Counted from the stretch's first letter, positions 25,233 through 35,533 are shown. The stretch is 45,902 nt of DNA from Lachnospiraceae bacterium (GCA_024696005.1 JAILHF010000034.1:1-45902), one strand, 5' to 3'. Program-made: numbers and translations. The notes: a model not told the origin generated them from the sequence alone.

Positions 25233-26213
25233 TCAGAGGCGGACGATGTCGCCGGAGGGCGCATAGCGCTTGCCCTGGTAGCTGCCGCGTCGTTCCATTT
25301 CGGCATGGAGGTGATTCAAGACATTCTTTTTGTCCGTGCTCCAGAGGGGAGCCAGCAGGATGGAGCGCGGTCCGTCGCCGGTCAGACGGTGGATCACGAT
25401 CTCGGGGGAGAGGCGCTCCAGCGAACCGATCAGAAGATCCAGGTACTCCTCTTCGGTGAGCACCTCAAAGCGTCTGGCAGCGTAGTCCGCGGCCAGGTCG
25501 GTCCCTTCCAGCACATGCAGAAGCTGCAGCTTGATGCCGAAGATCGGGAAGGTGTTGATGTATTCGATCGTGGAATACAGATCCTCGCGGCTCTCCCCGG
25601 GGAGGCCGATGATCGTGTGCACGATCAGGGGGATGCCGAGCCGGTGCAGCCGGTGGGCGGCTTCCTCAAAAACGGAATTGTCGTAACCGCGGCGGATGTA
25701 GCGTATGCTCGCGGGATGGATGGTCTGCAGCCCCAGCTCCACCCACAGCGCTTTTTCGGGAAAGAGCTGCTTTAAGGCGCGGAGAACCTGCAGGATGGGC
25801 TCGCTCAGGCAGTCGGGCCGTGTGGCGATGGAAAGGCCGACCACGCGGTCGTCCGAGAGCAGGGCGGTATAGATCCCGCGAAGACGCTCGGGATCGCCGT
25901 AGGTATTCGTATAGGGCTGCAGATAGGCCAGACAGTGCCTGCCGTGGTATTTTTCGGAGATCCGTTCCATGCCCATGTCCAGCTGCTCCCGGATGGAAGG
26001 CTCGCCTTCGGGCGTGAGGGGAAGGGCGGAGGCAAATTCGCCGCTCCCGCCTTCGGAACAGAAAATACAGCCCCGGGTATCCAGAGTGCCGTCCCGCACG
26101 GGGCAGGTACAGCCGGCGTGCAGAGCCAGCTTGTAGATTTTTTCACCGTATACGCTTCGGAAGTAATGATCCAGTGAGTAATAGGGGCGGTCCCCCCAAC
26201 GGCGCTGCTCCAT
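25233..26213 (-). CDS. Radical SAM protein, TIGR01212/YhcC family
   Basis: A 326-residue radical SAM protein. The ATG at 26213 has an AAAGGGA site upstream. The iron-sulphur cysteines are in AGCTCPVRDG and GCIFCSEGGSGEFA, the characteristic arrangement of this family. Also diagnostic are LAYLQPYTNTYGDPERL, GLSIATRPDCL, LWVELGLQTIH and HTIIGLPGESREDLYSTIEYI. Members such as E. coli YhcC have no firmly assigned reaction. The gene is divergent from rho with its own promoter. Confidence 0.93.
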   Translation of the reverse strand: MEQRRWGDRPYYSLDHYFRSVYGEKIYKLALHAGCTCPVRDGTLDTRGCIFCSEGGSGEFASALPLTPEGEPSIREQLDMGMERISEKYHGRHCLAYLQPYTNTYGDPERLRGIYTALLSDDRVVGLSIATRPDCLSEPILQVLRALKQLFPEKALWVELGLQTIHPASIRYIRRGYDNSVFEEAAHRLHRLGIPLIVHTIIGLPGESREDLYSTIEYINTFPIFGIKLQLLHVLEGTDLAADYAARRFEVLTEEEYLDLLIGSLERLSPEIVIHRLTGDGPRSILLAPLWSTDKKNVLNHLHAEMERRGSYQGKRYAPSGDIVRL

Positions 26214-26291
26214 GAGCAAATCCCTTTCGTGGTTTTGCGATGTAACGGTTCACAGCCTGCGGTGCTTTTCCGGGCGGTGAACAGCATCATC

Positions 26292-26320
26292 ATAGTACCA
26301 TTTTCGGCGTATTGGCGCAA
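26292..26320 (-). promoter_or_regulatory. Promoter of the radical SAM gene
   Basis: On the minus strand, TTGCGC and TACTAT are 17 bp apart, leaving a leader of roughly 70 bases. It is back to back with the rho promoter. Confidence 0.55.
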
Positions 26321-26328
26321 GAAAGTAT

Positions 26329-26357
26329 TTGCATTTGAAAATAAACTGATGTATAAT
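26329..26357 (+). promoter_or_regulatory. rho: Promoter of rho
   Basis: TTGCAT and a perfect TATAAT are 17 bp apart. The start near 26364 gives a leader of about 130 bases before the rho ATG. Confidence 0.8.
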
Positions 26358-26436
26358 GCCCGTGTAACGAAAGTTTAGGTCTTTTCTTTTGATGATGAAG
26401 TCTTGAGAACCCCTGTACTTTTTAGAATGAACATAA

Positions 26437-26470
26437 GCAGCGCCGCTGCATGGATTTTTGATATTTTTTT
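26437..26470 (+). terminator. Possible attenuator in the rho leader
   Basis: GCAGC-GCC-GCTGC is followed by two T-runs (26454-26458 and 26464-26470). The stem is only 5 bp and the first T-run is offset by a few bases, so the call is weak. Rho autoregulation through its leader is known in other bacteria. Confidence 0.3.
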
Positions 26471-26495
26471 ATTGCTGTGAGCAGGAGGACTATGC

Positions 26496-27947
26496 ATGGC
26501 TAACATGAGAGAACGGTATGAGACGATCTCCCTCGCCGACCTGAAAGGCATGGCGAAATTCCGCGGGATCAAGGGTGTTTCCACGATGAAGAAAGCGGAC
26601 ATTGTGGAAGCGATGGTCGCGAAGGACGAGGAAGAGGAAAAGGCGAAAGAGGCACAGGCTTCCCGGCCCGAGGCAGCGCCCGCAGCCAAGACCGCGCCCG
26701 CCGCGACGAACGCGGAAGGCGAGAAGAAGTACGGGAGAGGACCCGCGCCGCAGCCCGCACGCGAAGAAGGGAAGAAAGCGGAGGCGGAGCCGACAGAGGA
26801 TTCCGCGATGACGGAGCTGGACAGCGGCACGGCCGTGATCGGCATCCTGGAAGTGATGCAGGACGGCTTCGGTTTCATCCGCTGCGAGAATTTCCTGCCC
26901 GGCCCCAACGACGTGTATGTGGCTCCCAGCCAGATCAAGCGTTTCGGCCTTCGGACCGGAGACATCCTGGAAGGACATACCCGCGTAAAGACCGAGAAGG
27001 AAAAGTTCGCGGCGCTTCTGTATCTTACCAGCGTGAACGGCAGGGATCCGGAAAGCACGACCCGCCGCTTCAATTTCGAAAACATGACTCCGGTCTTCCC
27101 GAATGAGAAGATCCATCTGGAGCGTCCCGGAGCACCCGTATCCATGCGCATCATGGATCTGATCAGCCCGATCGGCAAGGGTCAGCGCGGAATGATCGTT
27201 TCCCAGCCCAAAGCCGGCAAGACCACGCTCCTGAAAGACGTTGCAAAATCCGTCAAGCTCAATCACCCCGACATGCACATGATCATCCTTCTGATCGACG
27301 AACGTCCCGAGGAAGTTACCGACATGAAGGAAGAAGTGGGCGGCAACGGCGTGGAGATCATCTACTCCACTTTTGACGAGACGCCCGAGCACCACAAGCG
27401 CGTGGCCGAAATGGTAGTGGAGCGGGCCCGCAGACTGGTGGAATATAAGAACGACGTGATCATCCTGCTGGATTCCATCACCCGTCTTACCCGTGCCTAC
27501 AACCAGGTGGTACCGCCCAGCGGACGCACGCTTTCCGGCGGTCTGGATCCCGCGGCGATGCATCCGCCCAAGCGTTTCTTCGGTGCGGCGCGCAACATGC
27601 GCGAAGGCGGCAGCCTTACGATCCTGGCAACGGCGCTGGTGGATACCGGCAGCAAGATGGACGATGTGGTCTATGAGGAATTCAAGGGCACCGGCAACAT
27701 GGAACTGGTGCTGGACCGCAAGCTTTCCGAGCGCCGCATCTTCCCGGCCATCGACATCCCCAAGTCGTCGACCAGAAGAGAGGACCTGCTGCTCACGCCC
27801 CAGGAGCTGGCGGCCATGAGCACGATCCGCAAGGCAATCAACGGCGTGCGCCCCGACGACGCCGTCGACAAGATCATCGACATGTTCACCCGCACCAGCA
27901 ATAACAAGGATTTCGTGAGTCTGGTGGAGAAGACGAGGTTTTATTGA
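26496..27947 (+). CDS. rho: Transcription termination factor Rho
   Basis: A 483-residue hexameric RNA-DNA helicase that ends transcription. The Rho_N helical domain (residues about 8-45) is followed by a low-complexity stretch rich in Ala, Pro, Lys and Glu (about 46-108). The RNA-binding cold-shock-like domain has [19 protein letters not shown]. The ATPase has Walker [37 protein letters not shown] and the R-loop region [15 protein letters not shown]. The start has a strong AGGAGG site. The promoter leader and downstream bidirectional terminator make it a single-gene unit. Confidence 0.97.
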   Translation: MANMRERYETISLADLKGMAKFRGIKGVSTMKKADIVEAMVAKDEEEEKAKEAQASRPEAAPAAKTAPAATNAEGEKKYGRGPAPQPAREEGKKAEAEPTEDSAMTELDSGTAVIGILEVMQDGFGFIRCENFLPGPNDVYVAPSQIKRFGLRTGDILEGHTRVKTEKEKFAALLYLTSVNGRDPESTTRRFNFENMTPVFPNEKIHLERPGAPVSMRIMDLISPIGKGQRGMIVSQPKAGKTTLLKDVAKSVKLNHPDMHMIILLIDERPEEVTDMKEEVGGNGVEIIYSTFDETPEHHKRVAEMVVERARRLVEYKNDVIILLDSITRLTRAYNQVVPPSGRTLSGGLDPAAMHPPKRFFGAARNMREGGSLTILATALVDTGSKMDDVVYEEFKGTGNMELVLDRKLSERRIFPAIDIPKSSTRREDLLLTPQELAAMSTIRKAINGVRPDDAVDKIIDMFTRTSNNKDFVSLVEKTRFY

Positions 27948-27986
27948 GGGTAGTCTGATCGGGTTTTAGCCTGAATCAAAAAATGA

Positions 27987-28017
27987 GATTCCGTCCTGCG
28001 GGGCGGGATCTTTTTTT
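27987..28017. terminator. Bidirectional terminator between rho and the XRE gene
   Basis: A 10-bp stem GATTCCGTCC-TGCG-GGGCGGGATC (with G-T pairs) is followed by seven T on the plus strand and by TCATTTTTT on the minus strand, so it can end both convergent transcripts. Copies of GGGTTTTAGCCTGAA lie on each side (27961-27975 and 28034-28048). Confidence 0.85.
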
Positions 28018-28137
28018 GTTGTTTTGCATAATTGGGTTTTAGCCTGAAGCTAATCGGATACCAGGGTTGAACTCGCCAGAGTTATTCTGACTTTGATTCA
28101 GATCTGACTTCTGGTTTTGGCTGATTTAATCTGTGAT

Positions 28138-28482
28138 TTACTTGGAATGGTCGAACATTTTGGAATAGAGCTGAAGGGATTCCTGCAGGAGTGCGATCTC
28201 TTTTTGATCGGAACGGCGGAAGACTTCCAGTATCGTCTCGGGGATCTCCACCCCGTCGGCCAGTGTGTTGCGCCCTCTCAGCAGATAGTCCGTGCTGCAA
28301 TCCAGAGCGTCGCATAACAGAAGGAGCTTCTCATAAGAAAGACGGTCGTTCCCACGTTCCACTTCGCTGAGATGCTTGCCGCTGATGCCGACCAGTTCGC
28401 TGAGCTTGTCCTGGGTAAGCTTGCATGCCAGGCGCTTCGCGCGTATCCGCTCACCGATCTCTTCATTCAGCTTTTGTTTCAT
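28138..28482 (-). CDS. XRE-family helix-turn-helix repressor
   Basis: A 114-residue regulator. The ATG at 28482 follows GAAAGGAGC. The HTH spans about residues 8-65: IRAKRLACKLTQDKLSELVG, then ISGKHLSEVERG for the recognition helix, and a CDALDCSTDYLLRG ending typical of the family. The C-terminal tail (EIPETILEVFRRSDQKEIALL) is a short helical region, perhaps for dimerisation. It faces away from the giant surface-protein operon, from whose promoter it is about 110 bases distant, so it could control that operon; this is inference from position. Confidence 0.9.
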   Translation of the reverse strand: MKQKLNEEIGERIRAKRLACKLTQDKLSELVGISGKHLSEVERGNDRLSYEKLLLLCDALDCSTDYLLRGRNTLADGVEIPETILEVFRRSDQKEIALLQESLQLYSKMFDHSK

Positions 28483-28543
28483 TGGGAGCTCCTTTCGTGG
28501 GGGTGTTTTTCTGCCTTTTACTATGTTTAATGTTATATATGAA

Positions 28544-28556
28544 TTGGCATTGCCAA
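28544..28556. promoter_or_regulatory. Perfect palindrome, possible XRE operator
   Basis: TTGGCA-T-TGCCAA lies between the XRE start and the surface-protein promoter, the expected place for an operator serving one or both genes. Confidence 0.45.
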
Positions 28557-28592
28557 CACTACCCAATGGGTGAAATGGATACTCTTAATAGG

Positions 28593-28621
28593 TTGAATAA
28601 GGGCGGGGGTTGGGGTATAAT
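28593..28621 (+). promoter_or_regulatory. Promoter of the surface-protein operon
   Basis: TTGAAT and a perfect TATAAT are 17 bp apart; the start near 28628 gives a leader of about 170 bases with no other gene assigned in it. Confidence 0.75.
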
Positions 28622-28801
28622 TCTGAATAGATATACAAAGGTATTTTCGTTCTGGGAGCAGAGAGTTTGTTTACTTGTGGCTGTGGTATTAGTCTTGGGG
28701 ATGATTTGGAATATGAAAGATTTATGCGTAAAGATGCAGTCTATGCGCTAAATGCATTGAAATCACTTTAAGAACAGCGTTAAACGATGGAGGAGGAATA
28801 A

Positions 28802-31800
28802 ATGAATAAAAGATCTTATCGCTGCTGGACGTTTGTTTTAACAATCATTTTGCTTTTTTCGTCGTTTGATATGCCCGTGTATGCGGTGGGGGAGACATTC
28901 ACGCCTGAAGCAATATCAGAGAATGAAAGCGAACAACAAATCGAAGAGGATCCTGTTTGTGTATCTATGCAGGAAATAGAGGGAGGAGATGCTGATTATG
29001 ATGAAACAGAAGAGCAAGAAGAAGTGGAGCTAGGAGAAATTGTAGATTCCGGTGCATGTGGTGATTCTTTGACATGGTATGCCAGGGCGAATGGACAATG
29101 GGATTATACATTAGTTATTTCTGGTATGGGAAGAATGTATGATTACTCCGAGAACAGCCCGGCACCGTGGCATGAATACCGGTTTCATATAACAGAGATT
29201 ATTGTGGAAGATGGTGTTGAAAGTATAGGAAAATACGCATTTTATTATATTTTAAATGCCACCAGTATTGTTATTCCGGATACTGTTACGGAGATGTCTG
29301 CATATGCAATTCGTGAATGTATCAGTCTGACGAATTTACGAATTCCCAAGGGTATAACCAGCTTAGAGGATTATACTGTTTATGGCTGTAGTTCATTGCG
29401 GTCAGTTTTTATTCCTTCATCTATAGTCACTATCAGTGGAAGCGTTGCTCCGTTTTATAATTGTTCAAAAGATACATTGTATTATGTTGAAGCATCTACA
29501 ACTCCTAAAGGATGGAAAACAAGATTATCGGGGGTTTCGGATTCATCAATATCAACTTATCATATTGCATATTCGATTACGGAAAAAGAGTATTCTTATT
29601 GGAGCAGTTTAGATTATGATGCCAGTGAAATAACTATTAGGGATGGGATTATAAATATTCCGGATTATCAGTTTTTTCAGTGGCCAAATCTTAAAAGAAT
29701 CGTGATGTCGTATACAGTACAAACCGTCGGAAAGGAGAATTTTTATAAATGTAGAAAATTAACGGATGTGGTTTTTTCAGAGAATCTTATTGAGATAGGT
29801 GAAAATGCTTTTTCGGAGTGTATAAATCTTGTAGATGTTGACCTGCCTTCGACGATTGAACGGATTTCAAAAAATGCGTTTACTAACATCGGTATAGAGA
29901 AGGTTTTTTTGCCAAACAGTTTGCAAAGCGTAAATAGTTTGGCTTTTAATAATTGTAAGAACCTAAAGGAAATCACCATTGCAACAGACGCAATCCGTGA
30001 TCTTTTTGGGAAATCTACTGTCGAGAAAATAGTATATACTGACGATGTTACCAAAGTTCGAGGAATCTCAAATTTTACGGCTCTTAAGGAGGTTGTATTC
30101 GGAAAAAATATAACAGAGATATCTATGAATTCTAAATCGATAGAAAAAATAACCTTACCTAGCAAAGTAAAAACAATAGGATCTTTTGCGGGATGCTCAT
30201 CGCTTAAGGAGATATATATTCCCAATGGAGTAAAAACTATTGGCCAAGAGGCTTTTCGCGGTTGTGACTCATTGAGTACAGTATATCTCCCAGATACGGT
30301 TGAGGAAATAGGTTATTTGGCATTTGGAGTAAAAGAATGGGATGGCTTTGATTATTTGAGCTATGGCAGATATCCTAGAATATATACATCCGCAACCAGT
30401 ACGCCGGATAAATGGGATAGAAATTATCATGCTTATAAACAAAGACAAGGAGTCGATCTGTGTAGATATGGTGTTACTAGAGACGATTATGATTTTATTT
30501 CAAAGATACCTATTAATGCGACAAAGATAGAGTGCCCACGGACACTGAAAGCTGTTCCGTTGGCATTGTTTGGGGATTATTCTTCTCTTGAATCAGTGTA
30601 TATTCCTAAAACCGTACAGAGTTTTAAGGGACACTGCGATTTTACTTCAGGGGATATAGTTTTTCTTTTTGAATCCGATCAACAATGGCTTGACAGGTTG
30701 ACAAAATCTGTGGGCTGGAATTATTCCTATCTACATGGGGTTTATGTAACTTCATTGATTTTTAATGTGGGAGATCAGACTGGATACACTTATTGGTATG
30801 ACGAGATAGAAGACCTAGATAAATATGTGGAGTGTTTTGAGGTTAAGCAGGGAATAGCTACGATCCCGGACGAGTACTTTAAGGGCAATAGAACAATAAA
30901 AGAGATTGTTTTGCCTGAAACAATGGAATGCATAGGAAGAGCAGCATTTGCAGAGTGTGTAAACCTAAAAAAGATCAATATACCTGAAACTGTGAATAGT
31001 ATAGATGGAGGAGCATTTGACGGATGTACCGACCTGGAAATCATAGGAGTAATGGGATCGGAAGCATATTTCTTTGCAAAAAGAAAAGGATATAAGTTTA
31101 CATCCACCGGAAAAACAGAATGCGAGATCACATTTGATGTTAATGGGGGAAAGGAATTACAGACTAATAGTAAGAAAGTGATATTCTCGGAAAAGATAGG
31201 AGAAATGCCGATTCCATTAAGAGATAATTATACTTTTGTCGGATGGTATACAGATGTATATCGGGGTAACAGGATTACGGAGGACTCAATTTGTGAAGGG
31301 TCGATGACGCTTTATGCTCGTTGGGAAGGCTGTAAATGTACAGTATCTTTTGATCCGATGGGTGGGGAAGGAGATACATCTGATATTGTTGTGACATATA
31401 ATAGTTATTATGGGAACCTCCCGGTAGTTGAAAAAAAAGGTTATACATTTGTGGGGTGGTATACAAATAAACAGGGAGGAACTCGGGTTTATTATTCAAC
31501 TAAGGTTGATAAAACGTATGATCATAGTTTGTATGCCAGATGGACGCCTGTTAGCATCAATTTAACTTTTGATGCAAATCAGGGAGTCTGTGCGACTGCA
31601 TCTAAAAAGGTCAGTTATGATGAGGCTGTTGGAGAACTGCCTATACCCAGTCGGGTAGGATATACTTTTAGTGGCTGGTCAACATCAATGCAGGGCGGAG
31701 AAACAATTAAAGAAACTGATAAAGTTGAGTGGACATCAGATGTTACTGTATATGCGACGTGGGAGGCCGGTAAATACTGGGTAGAGTTTGATACCGATGG

Positions 31801-34800
31801 AGGAAATGTGCTTAGTCCTAAGCAGGTGACATATGATCAAGCATATGGAGTCTTGGAAACACCGGAGAAACCGGGCTATAGTTTTACCGGTTGGTATTAT
31901 AATGGGAAAAAGGTTCAGTCATCTACCATAGTTACTATGGCAATGGATCATATCTTAACAGCAAGTTGGACACCGAACAAATATCTTTTAATGCTAAATG
32001 CTAATGGGGGATCTTGTAATATAGAAACCAAAGATATTCTGTTTAACGAATGCTATGGACAACTTCCTTTGGCGAGTCGAGACGGTTATGATTTTGAAGG
32101 GTGGTTTACAGAAGCGGATGGTGGTTCGAGGATAGAGAGTGATAGTGTAGTTTCTAAAGCGGAAGATATTACACTGTATGCCCATTGGAGTGGGAAGAGC
32201 TATACGGTAAGTTTCGATTGTTCGGGAGGAATATGTTCGCAAAAATCAAAAACAGTAACTTTTGATCAGGAATATGGAAGCCTGCCGACACCAACTAAAA
32301 ACGGCTATGATTTTCAAGGATGGTATAGTGATGTTTCGGGTGGTAGTAAGGTCACATCAGCGACTTTTGTGAAAACAGCGAAGGATCATAGTCTATATGC
32401 CAGGTGGAAAGGAAAAACCGTAGCCGTATTATTTGATGCAAATGGAGGAAGCTTATCAGAGACATCCATGAATGTTATATATGGGGATGTATATGGAACT
32501 ATGCCGATTCCGGTAAGGGATGGATATACTTTCCTTGGATGGTACACAGCAGTTACAGGAGGAAGTGAAGTCTGTTCGAGTGATATTGTTGGTTTTGCCG
32601 ATACTAAAACACTTTATGCACACTGGGAAATAGAAATCATAGCGGTAACCGCTATATCGATAAGCGGGAGTTCGTTGAGTCTGCTTGTTGGAGAAGATGC
32701 GAAGCTGGAGGCAACTGTTGAGCCGGAAAACGCTACGAACAAGGCGATTGAGTGGATTTCCGAAGATAGCCGTATTGCAACGGTTGATGGAACCGGGAGG
32801 GTTACGGCTGTTGCAGAAGGGAGTACAGAAATAACTGCAAGAACGAAAGATGGAAAGTATTCGGCAAAGTGTATCGTGACGGTAAGTCAGATTATGGCGG
32901 ATGCGATCAGCCTGAATAAAGCGCAGCTTGAACTTGTTGTTGGAGAGACGGGAGAGCTGACGGCGGTAATTTTTCCGGAAAACACTACAGATAAAACAGT
33001 TACGTGGATTAGTAGTGATGAAAACATCGCGAGGGTTGATGAAGATGGATTGGTAACAGCAATAAAACCGGGAAATGCGAGGATTACTGCTGAAACTTTG
33101 CGAGGACTTCGCAAAGCGTATTGTCAGGTTTCTGTTAAGGGCAAGGAAGTAGAAAGTGTAGTTATCAATATAGAGGATATTGAACTTAAGGAGGGAGAAA
33201 GAATATTTCTGTCTGCAAGCGTTCTTCCGGAGGATGCAACAGATCCTGGTATTACATGGGTATCGGATGATGATACCGTTGCTACTGTGAGTGATGACGG
33301 AAGAGTAGAAGCTATTTCTGCCGGAGAGACTGTTATCAGTGCGCTTGCCCATAACGATGTAAAAGGGGAGTGTAGGGTAAGGGTTCTTCCAAACTCAAGT
33401 GAGGTTGAGCTTATCATCTTATCCGTTTCCTCTATGGAATTGACTACGGGAAAAAAAGGAGAAGTAGCATTTCAGATTTATCCGGAGGAAGCTGTTAGTT
33501 CGAATGTTATTTGGAGTAGTTCGGATGAAAAGGTTGCTGTTGTCCGCGAAGGAGATGACAAAGCTATAATTGAAGCTATTAGTAGCGGAAGTGCAACAAT
33601 CACTGTGCAAGCAGAGAATGGAGTAAAAGCGGCCTGTGAAGTGACTGTAAAAGATCTGGAAGTGACCGTATCATTTAATGCTTGTGGTGGATTTGTTGAC
33701 AGAGAAAGCATGAAAGTCATATATGGTTCTCCATATGGAAAATTGCCAACGGCTACGAAGGGCGGAATCGTTTTTGAGGGGTGGTATACTGCTGAAATCG
33801 GCGGTGAACGGATATTTGACAATAGTATTGTTTCTATTGATACGGATCATATATTATACGCCCATTGGGGGAATAAGGAAAACAGGGTGATTGGAGTTTC
33901 TCTGGAACGGAACAACCTTGTTATGAGAGTTGGTCAGGAAGAGGAACTGAGAGTGTCGATAGAACCTGAAGAAGCTACTGGTTATGATCTTCTTTGGACA
34001 TCAAATGATGACAGAATAGCATCTGTTGTCGATGGAAAAGTTACAGCCAAGAATTTGGGGACCACGTTTATAACTGTTTCTACGGAAGATGGGGCATACT
34101 CGGATAAGTGTCAGGTGACAGTTGTTGGAGGGTGCCTGCTTGTCTTTGTGTCTGATGGAATAGAATATAAAAAACTTTTTGTAGATGAGGGTACGGTGGC
34201 GGATAAGATAGAACCTCCCGTCGGCAAAGGGACATTTGTCGGCTGGTATTCCGAGGGAGTATTATGGGATCCGACGGTTCCTGTCTATTCGGATATGCTT
34301 CTTACTGCCAGATTTGTTCAAGAAGGGATTACGGAAGGCGAACGGGGAGAGAACCCTCTGGATTCCCAATCCGGCGTATATGACAAGACAGATCATCTTA
34401 CCTTGGTTAAAGGCCAGAAGTTCGTATTACCTGACAGCGGATGGGAGTGCAGTGCGAAGAGTTACATTTCTTTGAATAAGAAAGGTGAAGCTAAGGCGAA
34501 GAAAGCTACCGAATCGCCGATAGCATTAGTGCGGAAAGTTAACGGAAATGTTAAACAACAGATATGGGTAACAATATTGCAACCGAGCATTTCGAAGAGT
34601 ATGACGATCCAAGTAGGGGCGATAGAAAAGGTTTCTCTTACCGGGGGCGGAAATCTCAAGTGCTTTTGGACCAGTACGAACCCCGATGTGGCTACTGTTG
34701 ACTCGGACGGGACCATACATGGTCTTAGCAAGGGGAACGTGACTATTACAGCCTATATCAACGGCGTGGCACATAACTGTAAAGTTAAGGTGGCGGATGT

Positions 34801-35533
34801 CGATGCTTCCAAGCGTAATTTCACACAGAACTCGACGATCAGTCTGATGCCGATGCAGAGCACGACGATAAAGGTGAATGGTTTTAAGGCGGCAAATGCT
34901 GTTTGGTCTTCAGATCTGGAAGCGGTGCCGGCATCAAGGCTTGCAAAAGGAGTTGCTTATGAGAATGCCGTCGTTCGTATTACAAAGAAGGGCAAGATTA
35001 CGGCCATAGGAGCGGGAACGACCACACTCAAGGCGACAGGCGGCGGTGTAAATCTTAGCTTTACAATCGAAGTGAGCGCCCCGGTAACACGGATTGTGCA
35101 TCTGAATGTGAATAAGAATAAGACACTTAAGATTTATGGGACAAAAGGATCGCTCAATTGGAAGTCCTCAGGGACATCTACCCTGCTGATTAACGGGAAT
35201 AAGATCACAGGGTTGAAAGCCGGGGTCACAACCCTTACGACTACATACGAAAATCTGGAGTATAAGGTGATCGTTTATGTAGAGGATCCGTTGGTGATTT
35301 CGAGTGGCATCCATGGAAGCTATTCGAAGTATACGCTTGATCTCAAAGTCGGACAGACTGTGGTACTTAAGGAGAAGCAGACCTATCAATCGGTGCTTTA
35401 TAAGAGCAATAAAAATCACATTGCTTTTGTGGATGAGGCCGGCGTGCTTACGGCAAGAAGCAAAGGCAAAGCAGTGATCACGGCTAAGGTGAATGGGGTG
35501 AAGACTACGATTACGGTTAATGTGTCTGATTGA
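28802..35533 (+). CDS. Giant BspA-like secreted leucine-rich-repeat and Ig-like protein
   Basis: A 2243-residue surface or secreted protein with a GGAGGAGG site. A signal peptide (residues 1-29, ending MPVYA) is followed by a short acidic segment. A BspA-type entry module (GACGDSLTWYA...VISGMGRMYDY) leads into LRR_5 repeats to about residue 770, of the IPDTV..I...AF..C.SL type. Seven Listeria-Bacteroides (InlB B-type) repeats follow, each ending GW...LYAxW, then four Ig-like Big_2 domains, another InlB-type repeat, and more Ig-like C-terminal domains. There is no LPxTG motif or membrane anchor. Homologues act in adhesion or host contact. The low-G+C composition differs from the genes to its left. 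Confidence 0.92.
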   Translation: MNKRSYRCWTFVLTIILLFSSFDMPVYAVGETFTPEAISENESEQQIEEDPVCVSMQEIEGGDADYDETEEQEEVELGEIVDSGACGDSLTWYARANGQWDYTLVISGMGRMYDYSENSPAPWHEYRFHITEIIVEDGVESIGKYAFYYILNATSIVIPDTVTEMSAYAIRECISLTNLRIPKGITSLEDYTVYGCSSLRSVFIPSSIVTISGSVAPFYNCSKDTLYYVEASTTPKGWKTRLSGVSDSSISTYHIAYSITEKEYSYWSSLDYDASEITIRDGIINIPDYQFFQWPNLKRIVMSYTVQTVGKENFYKCRKLTDVVFSENLIEIGENAFSECINLVDVDLPSTIERISKNAFTNIGIEKVFLPNSLQSVNSLAFNNCKNLKEITIATDAIRDLFGKSTVEKIVYTDDVTKVRGISNFTALKEVVFGKNITEISMNSKSIEKITLPSKVKTIGSFAGCSSLKEIYIPNGVKTIGQEAFRGCDSLSTVYLPDTVEEIGYLAFGVKEWDGFDYLSYGRYPRIYTSATSTPDKWDRNYHAYKQRQGVDLCRYGVTRDDYDFISKIPINATKIECPRTLKAVPLALFGDYSSLESVYIPKTVQSFKGHCDFTSGDIVFLFESDQQWLDRLTKSVGWNYSYLHGVYVTSLIFNVGDQTGYTYWYDEIEDLDKYVECFEVKQGIATIPDEYFKGNRTIKEIVLPETMECIGRAAFAECVNLKKINIPETVNSIDGGAFDGCTDLEIIGVMGSEAYFFAKRKGYKFTSTGKTECEITFDVNGGKELQTNSKKVIFSEKIGEMPIPLRDNYTFVGWYTDVYRGNRITEDSICEGSMTLYARWEGCKCTVSFDPMGGEGDTSDIVVTYNSYYGNLPVVEKKGYTFVGWYTNKQGGTRVYYSTKVDKTYDHSLYARWTPVSINLTFDANQGVCATASKKVSYDEAVGELPIPSRVGYTFSGWSTSMQGGETIKETDKVEWTSDVTVYATWEAGKYWVEFDTDGGNVLSPKQVTYDQAYGVLETPEKPGYSFTGWYYNGKKVQSSTIVTMAMDHILTASWTPNKYLLMLNANGGSCNIETKDILFNECYGQLPLASRDGYDFEGWFTEADGGSRIESDSVVSKAEDITLYAHWSGKSYTVSFDCSGGICSQKSKTVTFDQEYGSLPTPTKNGYDFQGWYSDVSGGSKVTSATFVKTAKDHSLYARWKGKTVAVLFDANGGSLSETSMNVIYGDVYGTMPIPVRDGYTFLGWYTAVTGGSEVCSSDIVGFADTKTLYAHWEIEIIAVTAISISGSSLSLLVGEDAKLEATVEPENATNKAIEWISEDSRIATVDGTGRVTAVAEGSTEITARTKDGKYSAKCIVTVSQIMADAISLNKAQLELVVGETGELTAVIFPENTTDKTVTWISSDENIARVDEDGLVTAIKPGNARITAETLRGLRKAYCQVSVKGKEVESVVINIEDIELKEGERIFLSASVLPEDATDPGITWVSDDDTVATVSDDGRVEAISAGETVISALAHNDVKGECRVRVLPNSSEVELIILSVSSMELTTGKKGEVAFQIYPEEAVSSNVIWSSSDEKVAVVREGDDKAIIEAISSGSATITVQAENGVKAACEVTVKDLEVTVSFNACGGFVDRESMKVIYGSPYGKLPTATKGGIVFEGWYTAEIGGERIFDNSIVSIDTDHILYAHWGNKENRVIGVSLERNNLVMRVGQEEELRVSIEPEEATGYDLLWTSNDDRIASVVDGKVTAKNLGTTFITVSTEDGAYSDKCQVTVVGGCLLVFVSDGIEYKKLFVDEGTVADKIEPPVGKGTFVGWYSEGVLWDPTVPVYSDMLLTARFVQEGITEGERGENPLDSQSGVYDKTDHLTLVKGQKFVLPDSGWECSAKSYISLNKKGEAKAKKATESPIALVRKVNGNVKQQIWVTILQPSISKSMTIQVGAIEKVSLTGGGNLKCFWTSTNPDVATVDSDGTIHGLSKGNVTITAYINGVAHNCKVKVADVDASKRNFTQNSTISLMPMQSTTIKVNGFKAANAVWSSDLEAVPASRLAKGVAYENAVVRITKKGKITAIGAGTTTLKATGGGVNLSFTIEVSAPVTRIVHLNVNKNKTLKIYGTKGSLNWKSSGTSTLLINGNKITGLKAGVTTLTTTYENLEYKVIVYVEDPLVISSGIHGSYSKYTLDLKVGQTVVLKEKQTYQSVLYKSNKNHIAFVDEAGVLTARSKGKAVITAKVNGVKTTITVNVSD

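Noticed and set aside
25098-25775. Rightward frame starting at a GTG after the LytTR gene
   Set aside because: It runs through the strong terminator at 25178-25210 and then lies antisense to the radical SAM gene.
28576-28751. Small rightward frame with one hydrophobic helix (CLLVAVVLVLGMIW) before the giant surface protein
   Set aside because: Its start codon lies upstream of the operon's transcription start and it has only a weak ribosome binding site; an overlapping frame looks equally plausible. It could still be a small membrane protein.
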